Below are positions 8,655 to 20,525 of a DNA stretch of 40,351 nt, piece by piece. This DNA comes from Paramacrobiotus richtersi (Eukaryota; Tardigrada; Eutardigrada; Parachela; Macrobiotidae). The notes below the pieces were generated by a model that made no database searches, was not told the origin of the DNA, and was given only the letters and a program-made list of their open reading frames with translations. Location of the stretch: positions 1-40,351 of the forward strand of contig JAQGAU010000110.1 of NCBI GenBank assembly GCA_034698045.1, given 5' to 3'. Numbering within the stretch: position 1 is the first letter of the stretch; every line of letters begins with the position of its first letter. Both the position numbers and the translations under genes were made by a program.

Positions 8655-11535
8655 ATGCCGTATAAAGCAGCATACATTGTGTTGGCCGGAAGTTTGCTCT
8701 GCTTTTTACAGTCAGGTACGTGATCCGGTTTGCAGAGACCGTACTGAGTTGCTGACACTAGAATTATGTTGTGTGTTGATCAATGCTTTTTTTGTGTGTG
8801 TTACCCTACTTTTTTTGTATATGTGCAGGTTCAGCACAGAACGACACGATCGTCGCCGCCATTTTCTCGGATGCGGCCAACGCAACTGCTAACGTCACAT
8901 TAGCGGAAAACAGCCCGCATACTGCAGTTTCCCAGATACCGTTGGAAGGGGGAGTGAAAAGTGTTCAAAATGCCTCCATACCCGACGTTTTAATTATGAC
9001 GGTAATAATTGCAAATTACTCACCGAGAGCTATAGCTAGAATACATTATTATTGTTCGGTTCTTATCGAAGTGTAAAGACTGAGCATATCATTATTATTG
9101 ATTTGTCTCAAAAGCAACAACAATCACAGTAACAAAGTCCGATCAAATAAAAAAGTTATCATATCATTTAATTCAATCCAGTTTATTTGGTAGTTTTTGC
9201 AGCGTACTGGACAGGTTGTAATTAACAGCTAATAGGAACGCTGCACTATTGTTTGGTATGGCATATAGACTGCCTAGCGCTTGAACTGTACGCTGCAGTA
9301 GGTAAAGGTGCTAATAAACTACCACACGTGCTTCCGCTAAGCCTTGGGCTTTGATCGACCAGCAGCACAGTTCACGGTCATGGTACCGGTAGTTGTAATA
9401 TTATTGTGCAAACATCTGTTCAGTCTGTGGTAATGTGCTGTGGTTGCAGCGGTCCACTCTGCTGGGCAGTGTGGCCCAGTGGCTCGAAGCTTTAATGACC
9501 GTGATCTGCGGCGGAGAAAACCGACCGGCCCTCGCATTCTTCCAGTGTATTAACCATGATCCCAAGATTCCCTCGCTGTGGGCGGCCATGGGTCTAAACT
9601 CCACTTCCATCCAGGTAAAGTTCAAAACTGGGTGGATCACAAAAATACCAACGTAGTTAACAGACCAACGTAGTAGGTTAACGTAGTAGGCTCTTGAAAA
9701 TGCAGAAATCCTGAGAGACACAACGTCTTTATCTGAGCCTCTACGAATATTTACCGGTAAAATCTGTTTTTTCGTTAAGTTTTTTTTATTCGACTTATAA
9801 TATGCCTTTTTATTTTTTGAGTGGTGAAAAGTTGATATTGAACATAGTAAGTTATCCTTATCCAAGTTTGCGAGATACCTTAGAGCGTTCACAAACGATT
9901 TCTCTCATCCACGCTTATCTGGTGGTTGACCAGAAGCGCTAACAGGTCAAGACTCCAAATAAGTTGTCAGGTCAGCTCAGCGGTACAGCTTAGCGTAATT
10001 CTACCGAACAAACCACAGCCAGTCCCGCGTTTGGCCTGAACTCTAAAATGTGATGCTTATACGAAATCATCCGTCTTTTAATGCAGGTGCAAACCATCCA
10101 GACGACCCAGATCGTGGGCCAGAACGCCAACGTGGACGCCAACTCCCTCCTCACTCTCCTCAGCAGCAACGTAACCCAGCTCAACGATCTCGTTAAGCAA
10201 ATTACCGCCCAGTTGCCGGATTTCTGCCTCAACGTTCCCAACCTAATGGGTTGTGTTAATCCATTCTTACAAGCCTGTGTGACGCCCGGATTGAAAATTG
10301 ACCAGTTTGCCAGGAACACTGCCATTGCGAACGCATCCACCGGAGGGAATATTACCGCAGCTGATCAGGGAAATTCTGAAAATGGCAACATCTCCGCGAG
10401 TAACGCCACCATCGTGGAAGCGACACAGGATAACGCTGTCAGCGGCAGCTCTGTCCAACAGGACTTGGCCGTAAACATGACTGCAGCGTTCTCCAACGAA
10501 ACCTTGCCGGTCAGCGGTTTGTCCAACGAAATTAATATCACACAGTCGAATGTAACCGGCCAAGCGAGAGGTACACCACGCACTTTTAGCTCTTTCCCTG
10601 TGTGACCTTTTGTTATTTTAGAACTGGATATGGAGACTCTTAAGCTTATTCAAGCCCAGTCTGCCGGTAAGCGGAATAATGCGAAACTGTAATTCTAAAA
10701 AGTGCTCGTCTGAATTATGCGCTTCGTTGTAAGGCCTTTCAGTCCAGTTTGGCAAATCTTGTGCAATGAGCTGTTTTTTTTTATTTCTAGCGCCCGTATC
10801 GAAGGCCTGGTTTAATGCCAACTTCCCTTTGTCCCACTCGGCGGACGACGTTGCCAAGTTTGTGCGTTGGGGCTTGGAGTATTTGTGCCAAAACCAATCG
10901 GAGAAGATGTCCAGTATGTGAACTGTGCTATACGAGTATACTGCTGTAACGTTGATTCGTAAATGTCAGTGTTACAGTGGTTGCCTCCAACGTGCCCTGC
11001 ATCTTCAACGCAATAAGCACACCCTCCTGCAGCAACCAGGTTCTGGATCTCAACCAGGCGCAAGCAAGCCAAGAAAACGTTTGCAAGTAAGCTACGTAAA
11101 CGTGCCAGGAACCAGGAACAGTCTCGAAAGCAAAGGAACAGCACAGAAACTAAATTTGAGCTTTCGGTTGATTTGCATCGGGATAAAAGCGTTGGAAATA
11201 TTCAAAGACTGTGATCTAAGATAGCGTCATCACATGCAATCTCCTGCAAGACACCGCTTTGATGTGATCCGATTGTGAATATGTGATTTCAAAATGTTGA
11301 AAGTGTGTTGAAATTGCAAAGTGTTTTGAAAGTGTTTTGAAATTGCAGAGCAGCGACGGATTATGGATTCTGCTACTTATCGTCCATCAATTCCGCATGT
11401 AACAACAATGATCTCACCAATGTCTTCACCGATCTGGGATTGGCCTACTTTGGCGCAACGGATTGTGCCAAAAACCATACAGTTGTGGAGCAAAACATTG
11501 CTAATATCGCGGTAAACGCAACAGCTGCAGCCTAA
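8655..11535 (+). CDS. Secreted, heavily N-glycosylated Cys-containing protein
   Basis: Eight exons join in consistent phase: 8655-8715, 8829-9001, 9450-9614, 10087-10570, 10622-10666, 10791-10913, 10978-11086 and 11349-11535 (TAA). The product has 448 residues. It opens with a clear signal peptide (MPYKAAYIVLAGSLLCFLQS) that ends almost exactly at the first intron. It carries 17 N-x-S/T sequons, concentrated in the fourth exon, and at least a dozen cysteines, most of them in the fourth exon (FCLNVPNLMGC, QACVTPG) and the last three exons (VPCIFNAIS, DYGFCYL, DCAKNHT). No transmembrane segment follows the signal peptide, so it should be secreted as a glycoprotein. I recognise no domain; it may be lineage-specific. 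Splice sites are canonical throughout. The only doubt is whether the ATG at 8655 is the first. Confidence 0.85.
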
Positions 11536-12085
11536 TGGATCAAAGGGTGTAAAAAAGAATTTTTTTATGGATTTGTTAGAATGTGATAAACAAGACTCTT
11601 CTGTTAAATGAATCGTTTTTCTGATCTTGTTTACTGTTGTTTAGATGTCCCAGCTGCTTTATACTTCAAATTGCGCTTAATTTATAAATCTGCTCGTAAA
11701 TAACACGCAACAACCGCGTTTGATGGATTCTTCTTTTTCCAACTGCTTCCGATAAACAAGGCATGTGCTAAGGTGCATGGTATCGGCAGTACAGCGCTGG
11801 AAACACTTTGCTGGTTCATCCCTGTACTTGGTTTGTTGCGCAAAATGCACCGAATACACAGTAATCTTACCATTAGCACTTGAAGAGAGTTTATGCTATA
11901 CAGACATTTATCAGGCGCACAAAACGATGACATTTCTTTTCCCTGAACATTGGCATATACAAGAAAAATTCGCCATAACAGCGGCATCCGGCTGCTGAAG
12001 TACTTGTGTGTAGAGGTACAAAACTTTCAAGTGCGCACTAACAACACATCGTAGCTTATCGTGGTTCCTCATTATAAAGCACACC
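11536..12085. other. Intergenic stretch between secreted-protein and protease genes
   Basis: Holds the 3' end of the upstream gene and the presumed promoter of the first protease gene. ORFs on both strands here show no motif and no splice-compatible partner. Confidence 0.4.
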
Positions 12086-15000
12086 ATGTATTTGTTGCTT
12101 GTTTGTAGCACCCTTTTCGCACAGCTACGACACGGGTAAGTAATCATAGTAAATATGATGCAACAGTGCTATTGCGAGTAAACAGCTCATCACTTGATAT
12201 GATTTTGTTTCCTTGAGATTTTGTTTCCTTGAGACTTGAATAACTACACAAGAGACTTTTTTGTGAGAGACTGTTGCAAATCGACATTATGCGCGGAGCA
12301 AGGTTTGATGCTGTGGGAAAGCAGTCCTTGTTACACCTGAGTATGTTGATAGAAATGCGGAGATCCCGCCAGCTGGAACCATCCCGATCCGTGGCGAGGC
12401 CGCCAGGGAACTACCCCAGTTCGAAGCCACCCCGTACCACCGCAGCGTCACGCTGATTCCCGAGTGTTTCGATGCCAGGAAGAAGTGGCCGAGGTGTGCA
12501 AGTATCGGGGATATACGGCATCAAGGACTGTGCGGAACATGCTGGGTACGTATTACGTAATACAAGACTGAACTGTGCTTTAGAAGAATGGTTTGCGCAT
12601 ACTTCACTGGAAATCGTTATGGTACGGTATGGTACGGTTACCGAATATGGTACGGTTACAGCGGGTCGCTGAAAGACCAAGGAGATGCCACAAGCTAGTG
12701 TTGATTAGCTCCTGCCGTTGGCACACATTCCGCGATGAGCAGAAAGGCTTTTTCCTCAAGTTGTGTTAACTTGTACCTGGGTACTTTTTGTCAGTCTACA
12801 GCTTTCAACCTGTTTGAATTTGTATCGTTGCAGGCCGTAGCCGCTGCCAGTACCATTTCCGATCGGATATGTATCGCTTCCGGTGGACAAAACCAAACGT
12901 ACATCTCGGCTATCAACCTCGCGTCCTGCACGGATCCCTTACGAACACCGCTGCAGAAGTAAGCGGTACTTATCCCGACAATTAAAAAACACTGAAAGTA
13001 GCGATATTCGTTTACTGTCACGAATTATAATTACTACGTTTACGTATAAGTTACCATTAGTAAAATAAACGATCTTGTATAGCTGCATCGGAGGGAACGA
13101 TGCCGCCAACGCCTACAAGCACGCCGCACTATACGGCGCCGTCACCGGTGGAAATTACAAGAGCAACCAGGGATGCCAGCCGTATTCCCTCTCCCCGACG
13201 GACCAGGCGGGACTGTCCTGCAAGAGAGCATGCACCAATGATGCATACGACAAGAGCTACGGGGACGATCTTTACTTCTGTATGCAGACGTTTCTGCGTT
13301 TATTGTGAGATTCCGATCATTTTTGCTGGTGTTGTTTCAGTGGATACCTTCTGGACGACGTACAGCAACAGCCTCACGCCGCAACAGAACACAGCCAATG
13401 TCCACCAGATGCAGATGGACATCATGGTCAATGGGCCGATCACGGCGGCTATTACGGCGTACAGTGATCTGGAGACATGGACGACTGAGAAAGGTACCGT
13501 ACTTTTCTGCACATTCGATCGTATACGTAGCGATGTATACGAAACAGGCCATAGAGTACCACAATTTTAAATGTAGCACATGTATATGTACAAAGTAAGT
13601 AATCGATCGCAATATGACATTGTTATGAACAGGTTTTACTGTAGTTTTCCTGCTTTATTTCTAAGCGTTAATTGGTACATTACTAATTATATTAAACGTT
13701 GTAAATTAGTATATGTTTAAAAACTGTTTTTTGATACGTGCAAACAAATATAACGTTGACGTACCAAATAAAACGAATTATTGTACCGGTACCAGCACAT
13801 TGGCATACGTGCGATGTACATCATGCACAACGTTAAATTCGATCGCATCAGACACATACTATAGTATGTTAATATATATTTCGTTAAACAGAAACACGAA
13901 CGCAGTTAACGTCTACCTAAAAATTTTTAAAAAGGTTGAAAAATCTTTCTTTTGGTATATTCGTTGTTTTATAACAAACATACAGTTTCCGTACACTCGT
14001 CCATATACAAAGATGTAGATCGTAGAGATTTTTTCAGTGATTCGGCTCCGACTGAAGTTAACTGTTTCATTGTCTATACGCTCTTGCGGTTGGAAAAAGA
14101 ACTATTCAATTAAAAGAAAAGATGTAGAACCAAACACGTAAAACCTGCAAATGTCATACACGTACATGTAGTACCATGTAGTATATCATTACACTGTGGT
14201 AGTACCATATACGTACCGTACGGTATGTGTATTAGCTCGCTTATTGCCGTGTGAAACAGTAGTACTGTAAATATCAGAGCAATCAGACCCATTACATGTA
14301 CATGTACTACGTAAATATTAGTCGATTATTGCATATTCCATAATATATGCCTGTGTCCCTAACCAGGAGCCTATCGTGGACCTGCGCCAGACGCCATCAA
14401 CAAACTCGGACACTCAATCCGCATCATCGGCTGGTGCAATGACCAGCAGCGGCTCCCCTACTGGTTGGTGGCCAACTCTTGGGGCGTCGAGCAGGGCGAC
14501 CGGGGGCTCTTCTGGATTGAGCGAGGCCGCAACGTCCTGGGCATCGAGGACCACATCTCGGCGCCCATCATCCACATGCCAAACGTCTGCGCTCCGCTGT
14601 GTGACGTGCCCCTCGACCAGCTCATCCGACTGCACCCGAACGATCTGAACGCGCCCGTGTATGCCTTCCAGGGCGGCTGCGTAACGGAGGTGATGGTGGA
14701 TGGAAAAGGGAAGATTACGCCCGTCCGGCCACCGGCGCCCATTGGGACGGTGCTGGTAGGGGGACCCAAGGCGCCCGTCACACACTGGGCGGATGCGTCG
14801 AGTCCGGCTGAGTTGTGGTTTATCGGGGTACTCCTTTAAATAATTGCCGTTTCGAAACGTGTATCTTGGGCGCTAGCGTTGCAGTGGTGTGAGAGGATAA
14901 AGATTACACATAAAAAAACTAAATCATATCGATAATGAACTGAAAACCTTTTGATTTTACATAGAATCAATTTAATTTTGTTTATTTATTTAAATTTCAA

Positions 15001-16033
15001 ATTTTATTTATTTATTTTAAATTCAAATTTCAAATAATTCTAATTTTCTGTTGAAGAAAAACTCAATTTTCAGTTATAATTAAAGGTCATGTTTGGTTAG
15101 TTGTAAAAGTACGTGTATATGATTTTAAAATATATTCTCAACAAGGTCCTCTGAAGCGGATTTAACCTTTTGTCTTCATAGCCAAAAGGGTTCGCGAGCA
15201 TTTGCGGCGATGCGCCGGGGTCATCAAAGAAGAGCTGTCGTGCCGGTAGTGTCCACCCGGACCCCAATGCCGGGCCACACACGGTCAACGCGGTTAACCA
15301 GGATAAGTATATCTACTGTAAGGGGACCCTGTTGTTTTGCTTCGAAGAATCTCACCATGTAGTACTACGTTCACAGATACCGATGCAGCCAGGAGTCGGC
15401 AGATGTACCAGTTCCCAGGCGGTTCATACCGGCCGCAGCCCATCAATATCGGCGACGCTCTAACCGGCACTTTTCAACGGGTGACCGCGCTTTTGGATGT
15501 CGATGGGAGCAAGATGATGGTTTGTGGCGTAGGTAAAGATGGAAAGGGGATTTGTGGTATGATGTCTTACGGCAACTGGAAGGTAAACAGTGCAGTAAAG
15601 GTTCCAGATACTTTTCCGTAAGAAATTGCGCTTGGTTTATAAAATCCTTCATATGGATGTTTTTCCGTGATACGTCTTGCTGAACAATATTCTTCACAAA
15701 ATATTATCGTCCGTAAATATCGCCCGATATTCTTCACAAAATAAATAATAGGAAACATATTCTGTAATATAAAGAAGTACGCAAGAAGGTAATTAATGAA
15801 TAGGGAAATAATTTAAATAAATTGCGCAAGTACATGTAAAGAACGAAGAAAGTATAACAGAACACTAATACCGAAAACTGCAAATGTTACCGCAAAAGCC
15901 AGTCGTACCGTAAAAAGGGCATAAATGTCAGGGGTACGTTCTATACATGTCGTGGAATTAGTTTCTCGAAGAATTAAACCTTTTTTAGTTGACCGGACCA
16001 AACACCATGGACAAGATATTTACCCAGTGCTGA
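12086..16033 (+). CDS. Cathepsin B-like cysteine protease with C-terminal extension (copy 1)
   Basis: Nine exons: 12086-12135, 12353-12545, 12834-12958, 13083-13279, 13341-13493, 14367-14827, 15182-15317, 15377-15582 and 15989-16033, encoding 521 residues. A signal peptide ([12 protein letters not shown]) is followed by only about 40 residues before the mature start IPECFDAR. Peptidase C1 residues are intact: QGLCGTCW (Cys80), [10 protein letters not shown] (His255) and NSWG (Asn276); ISDRICI and MVNGPITAA are further cathepsin B-type blocks. The region after GCQPYS is short and lacks the His-His of the cathepsin B occluding loop, so endopeptidase rather than dipeptidyl-carboxypeptidase activity is inferred. 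Residues from about 310 to 521 form an extension with a two-fold pattern: VYAFQGG...ELWFIG then MYQFPGG...MMVCGVG. I know no such domain on C1 peptidases. It is secreted or lysosomal, and it is a tandem duplicate of the next gene. Confidence 0.93.
14945..15080. repeat. AT-rich low-complexity tract in intron 6 of protease copy 1
   Basis: A run of TTTATTTATT and AAATTTCAAAT-like units, partly tandem, fills the middle of the 354-base intron between exons 14367-14827 and 15182-15317. It has no coding content. Confidence 0.6.
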
Positions 16034-16376
16034 CTCGCTTTTTTTACATATTTTTTCTTCATATTTTACCGCGGGTGTGGTATTAATGGGCGTACAATGT
16101 TGCCTATAATTATAAAAACCTGAACTTCTGAACCTGTCTGGTGATTCACCGAGTCTTGTTTCCCATTAAAACGTTTCCACCGCCCACGTGTTGCCCACCT
16201 TTCAAGCAAAAATTCGTGACATTTTACCGCAAATTTGAACAACATGTACAAGAAAATGAGTGCTCATCATTTGTTGCGCGACTCAGCAAGTGCACTTGAC
16301 GGACAATCCACCAATATATATTAGAAGCAATTTCTGTTCGGCGAACATACAGTCTGCCACCCTACTGCAACCAATC
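16034..16376. other. Spacer between the two tandem protease genes
   Basis: 343 bases separate the stop of copy 1 from the start of copy 2. No exon is visible. The second gene's promoter must lie here unless the pair is transcribed together. Confidence 0.5.
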
Positions 16377-19300
16377 ATGCTGACCTTGGTGATTCTATCC
16401 GTAATCGGGACCGCGTACGTGAAAACCTTAATTACATTCATTCTTCGTTCTACGGACATATGGGCCGGTGTCGGACGCGTGTTTAATCTGGCTATGTTAC
16501 AGTTGCGCCCAAATCCCGCCACCCGGTGTCAAACGGATCACGGGTACGCAAGCGGAGAGCCTGCCCAAGTTCGAGCCCAACTTTCGCCACCGGGCTATCG
16601 GCGCCTTTCCCGAGTGTTTCGACGCGCGGACAAAGTGGCCGAAATGCAAGAGTATTGGGGACCTACGCAATCAGGGAATGTGCGGCACGTGCTGGGTAAG
16701 TAAAGTAGCTCTGTATGTAGCCAGTATTAGCACTGTTATAATGAATGCCCAGAGAAAGTTAGAAAAACAAATTCCTTGTTGCAGTAATGTATAATTACGA
16801 CCGTATGCTTACATAATAATTATGTACTTTATGTTGTACAGATCATTATAGCCAATACGCATTTGCTATAGCCTGACTAAGCCTAGAATGGCCGATCAAA
16901 AGCCCTCTGAAAGTTGCATATTCAACTCAGTTGTTGAGTGTAAAGAGATATTTAAGATGTGGAGCTTGTACATGAAAAGTTGCTAAATTCCTCAATGACC
17001 ATTCATATTGCAGGCGGTAGCCAGCTCCGCCGTCCTCTCCGATCGTCTATGCATCGAATCTGGAGGGAAGAACCAGACCTACGTCTCCGCTGAACACATT
17101 GCCGGGTGTACCGATCTCAAGCGTAATGGATTCGAAAAGTACGTACAACTTCCGGTAGTACTATCTCCATCGGTTTAACAACGATTATCATGTAGCTGCC
17201 AAGGTGGTAACGATGCAGCCAACGCCTACCGTCAAGTAGCGACATACGGTGTCGTCACCGGTGGTCACTATGACAGTAAGAAGGGATGTATGCCGTACCC
17301 GCTGCGCCCGCTCCCGGATTCGGAGGCCATCGATATCGTCTGCCGGGATCAGTGTACAAATGCCGATTTCAAGGGATCTTTCGAGAATGACAAGATCTAT
17401 AGTAAGAAGCCAGTTTCTACGTCTGTTAAGATCGTACTTAAGAAGGGCAATGTTTTTTCGTAGTCGACGCTTTCTGGACATCGTATGTGGGTTCGAACGC
17501 CGCACCGGAAGTGATCGAGAAGAACGTTCAGCAAATGAAGATGGATATCCTGGCTAACGGGCCACTCACCGCTGCTTTCCAAATGTTCAGCGATTTCGAT
17601 GGCTGGACGCCCGAACAAGGTAGAGTCAATTTCGTTGCGATGCTTGAATGCTTGTTTAACATAACTAGTTACTTCTTTTATGTGTATGGTAACGGTACCC
17701 TACGGTATGGTAAATGATACCATGATAACAAAAGCCAACCAGATGACGAATTTGTTTCGCTTAGCCGGACATATACAGTTGTACCTGTGATTAGCTTATT
17801 TTGCTGCATATTGAACTGCCAGGAGAAAGGATAAGTTCTAAACAATTATACGTATTGGTTAAAGCAAATTTCGCATTGTTAAATATGTTATCAGCTGCTT
17901 TTATCAGCCATGACCTCTTTTCAGTACAAAAACATTGTAAAAAGATGGGCTGATCCTTCTGCGTACTGGGGAAAGTTTAAAAGACTTTGAGAGTTGATAT
18001 TGCTGCAAGTACGCTAGACCAACGCGCCTTACTTGCGTTGCAACAAGAAACCTCAGTGATTAAGCAAAGAAAGCGCAGCCGGTGTCGCATTTCTTCTGCT
18101 CGATTAGATATCAGTGTGAGCGCTAATGACTCACGCGAAATCCATATAGATCTTCTTTTAATTCGACTATGGGAACTATGGGAAATACAAACGCCCGGCT
18201 CCGCAAAAAGTGTATTTCTTTCCAAAGGTCACTTTCTTAATTTGCCTTGAAAGTTAACAATAAAACAACGGCTTCACTTAAGGGGCCAAACGTTTTCCAT
18301 GTTACGAGCAGTTTCACAGTTGTATCTTATTTTTCAGGCGCGTACCGCGGCCCAGCTGCAGACGCCGTGGGCCCCTTGGGCGGGCACGCCGTCCGCATCA
18401 TCGGTTGGTGCAAGGACCAGAACAAGGTCCCGTACTGGCTTATCTCCAACTCCTGGGGCGCCCACAAGGGCGACAAGGGTCTCTACTGGATCGAGATGGG
18501 CAAGAACGTTGTCGGCATTGAGGACATGGTCTCGGCGCCCATTATCAAGCAGCCCAACAACTGTCCCAAGTCCATCTGCGACGCACCCTTCGACCAGGTC
18601 ATCCGGCTGCATCCCGCCGATCCCCAGTCGCCGGTCTTCGTCTTCCAGGGGAACTGCACGACGGAGGTGAAGGTCAGCGCCGATGGGAAGATTACGCCGG
18701 TGGGAGCGCCCAATTCCATTGCGGCGACTTTTATCGGTGGTCCGAATACCGGCCCAATTACCCACTGGTCCGAGGCGGCGAATCCGGCTGAATTGTGGTT
18801 TGCTAATGTAAGGGAACTGCTGATTTGAAGCTATGGGTAATGTTAAAAGTGGTTCATGTTGCAGAGCAACGGAAAAGCTGGAGTATGCTTCGATACGCCC
18901 CGAAAGGGCCGGAAGGGCTGCCGCGTTGGGCGCTTTAACCAAATGGACATGAATGCCGGACCGGTGACCGTTAATGCTTACCGCGACAAATACATTTACT
19001 GTAAGAAATCTAAACATATACTGTTATAGCTCAATGTAAAACTGAAAAGTGTAGTAAGAATGAATTATGTAAAAAACTACAGACAAACATAAAATTATAA
19101 AAATCAGATCAGTTAAACAAACATGACTAACGCACTTATACAGAAAACACATAAAAAATGTTAAAAAAGAAAATGTTATTTCTCTTCCAGATACGGACGC
19201 TGCACGGGCCAACAAAATCTACAAATTTGCCGGTGGCAGTCCGCAAGGCGTCGAGCAGAACATTGGCGACGCTATCAGCAGCAAATTCCAAAAGGTCACA

Positions 19301-19507
19301 TCCATTCTGGATATTGATAACACCAAGATGTTGGTGTGCGGTGTGGGAATAAAGGGACTTCCGGCTTGCGGCACACTGGCCTATGACACGTGGAAGGTTG
19401 GTTCTTTAATACGCTATTTAGTTTACGCCGCGAAATGAACTAATGTGCTGATGTTTTTGTAGTTGTCCGGACACAATACACTCAAGAAGATCGTGACCAA
19501 ATGCTAA
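16377..19507 (+). CDS. Cathepsin B-like cysteine protease with C-terminal extension (copy 2)
   Basis: Nine exons: 16377-16414, 16503-16695, 17014-17138, 17196-17401, 17464-17619, 18338-18807, 18865-19000, 19191-19396 and 19463-19507, encoding 524 residues. Exons 2, 3, 7, 8 and 9 have exactly the same lengths as in copy 1 (193, 125, 136, 206 and 45 bases), and all intron phases match. The signal peptide is MLTLVILSVIGTA. Catalytic residues are present: QGMCGTCW (Cys76), GGHAVRIIGW (His256) and NSWG (Asn277). The occluding-loop His pair is again missing after GCMPYP. The C-terminal extension keeps the same plan: VFVFQGNC...ELWFAN, GPVTVNAY, YTDAARANKIYKFAGG, MLVCGVG, ending in LKKIVTKC. Conservation of the catalytic residues and of the extension in both copies argues that both genes are functional. 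Intron 5 is 718 bases. Confidence 0.94.
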
Positions 19508-20525
19508 TGAATATACAAAAAGGACCGGCGAATATTATAGTTAATGACGAGTGAATTGTTTATACGTGTTTGATTTGATGTGTGGATTCCGAAAGGTGTG
19601 GCAAATACTGTTGTTGTTAACTCAGGTGTTCGCTGATAAGTAATGACTGATTGGATCAGGATGTGATTTAGCATAAGGGGTACAATATATGGAAAACGAA
19701 ATGATAACGTATCAATATAATAGTATAACAAAAGTACACACGCTTCGATATCAGAATACAGAGCCCTATCAGAGTGCCATTCGCAAAACATATATAAGAC
19801 GTTTGCCACGCTAGGCACCTGACATTTTACTTCCGTATTGTAGTGGTGTTTCCGGCGACGGCCTGTTTCTGCTTATCTTCTGACTACGTACCCGACTGCT
19901 GGTCTCGGTTTTGTTTAGTCAGATCGGTCCGTTTTAGCGCTTAACCTTTATCTGCATATTTGTACTGAAAAGTAAGCATTTTGGTAAACGTCGTCATGCA
20001 AACAGCAAACTCTGCGAGCGCATCAGGACTCACCGACATCGTTCTGTAAACAATTGTTTATCAACCTTGTGAAGCAGTTACACCCACCTTTTTGTTCTAA
20101 GTAACTACGCTAATCTGTGATTGTGCATCGTTACTGAAATTACTGACTATCATATGCACTGCAAACGCCGGATATCGACAAGATCATTGCTGACGAAATC
20201 ATTACACTAATGATTATTGAGAACTTTGCTCGCCGGCAAGTCATCATCCCACAACGCTACGCTGTGAGTCACAGTTTGTGTCATGTACAGTCAGTAGTAA
20301 GTCTTTCTGACATCAAGATTGTAACACCGAAAACCCGTCAGTTGCTCTACTGATTAGCTCGTCGCTTTGCTAAACCCAAGCAGCTTTTAAACAACATCAG
20401 CTCTATCGAAGTTTCGACTGCATAAACTTCCGGTGCTTATCGCCTGTTTCTATACACAGCCATCTGCACTGTACCGAATCTCTGAACGGCTCCGTTGTGC
20501 CAGTTTCATTGAAGTGCTTCCCTTT
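19508..20525. other. Intergenic stretch upstream of the MAP kinase gene
   Basis: No supported exon. The frame of the MAP kinase stays open upstream to 20433, so translation could in principle begin at that earlier ATG. The ATG at 20526 gives an N-terminus of normal p38 length and is preferred. Confidence 0.4.

Noticed and set aside
9401-9892. Minus-strand frame of 163 codons
   Set aside because: Overlaps a plus-strand exon (9450-9614) and intron of the secreted-protein gene; the sense strand is clearly the coding one.
14414-14785. Minus-strand frames over exon 6 of the first protease gene
   Set aside because: Antisense shadow of a strongly conserved coding exon.
17987-18250. Frames on both strands inside intron 5 of protease copy 2
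   Set aside because: The exon phases on either side fit without it, both strands are open, and no family is seen.
18334-19017. Minus-strand open frame of 227 codons, the longest in the window
   Set aside because: It lies antisense to exons 6 and 7 of the second cathepsin B-like gene, whose GC-rich codons leave the opposite strand open. It has no recognisable motifs.
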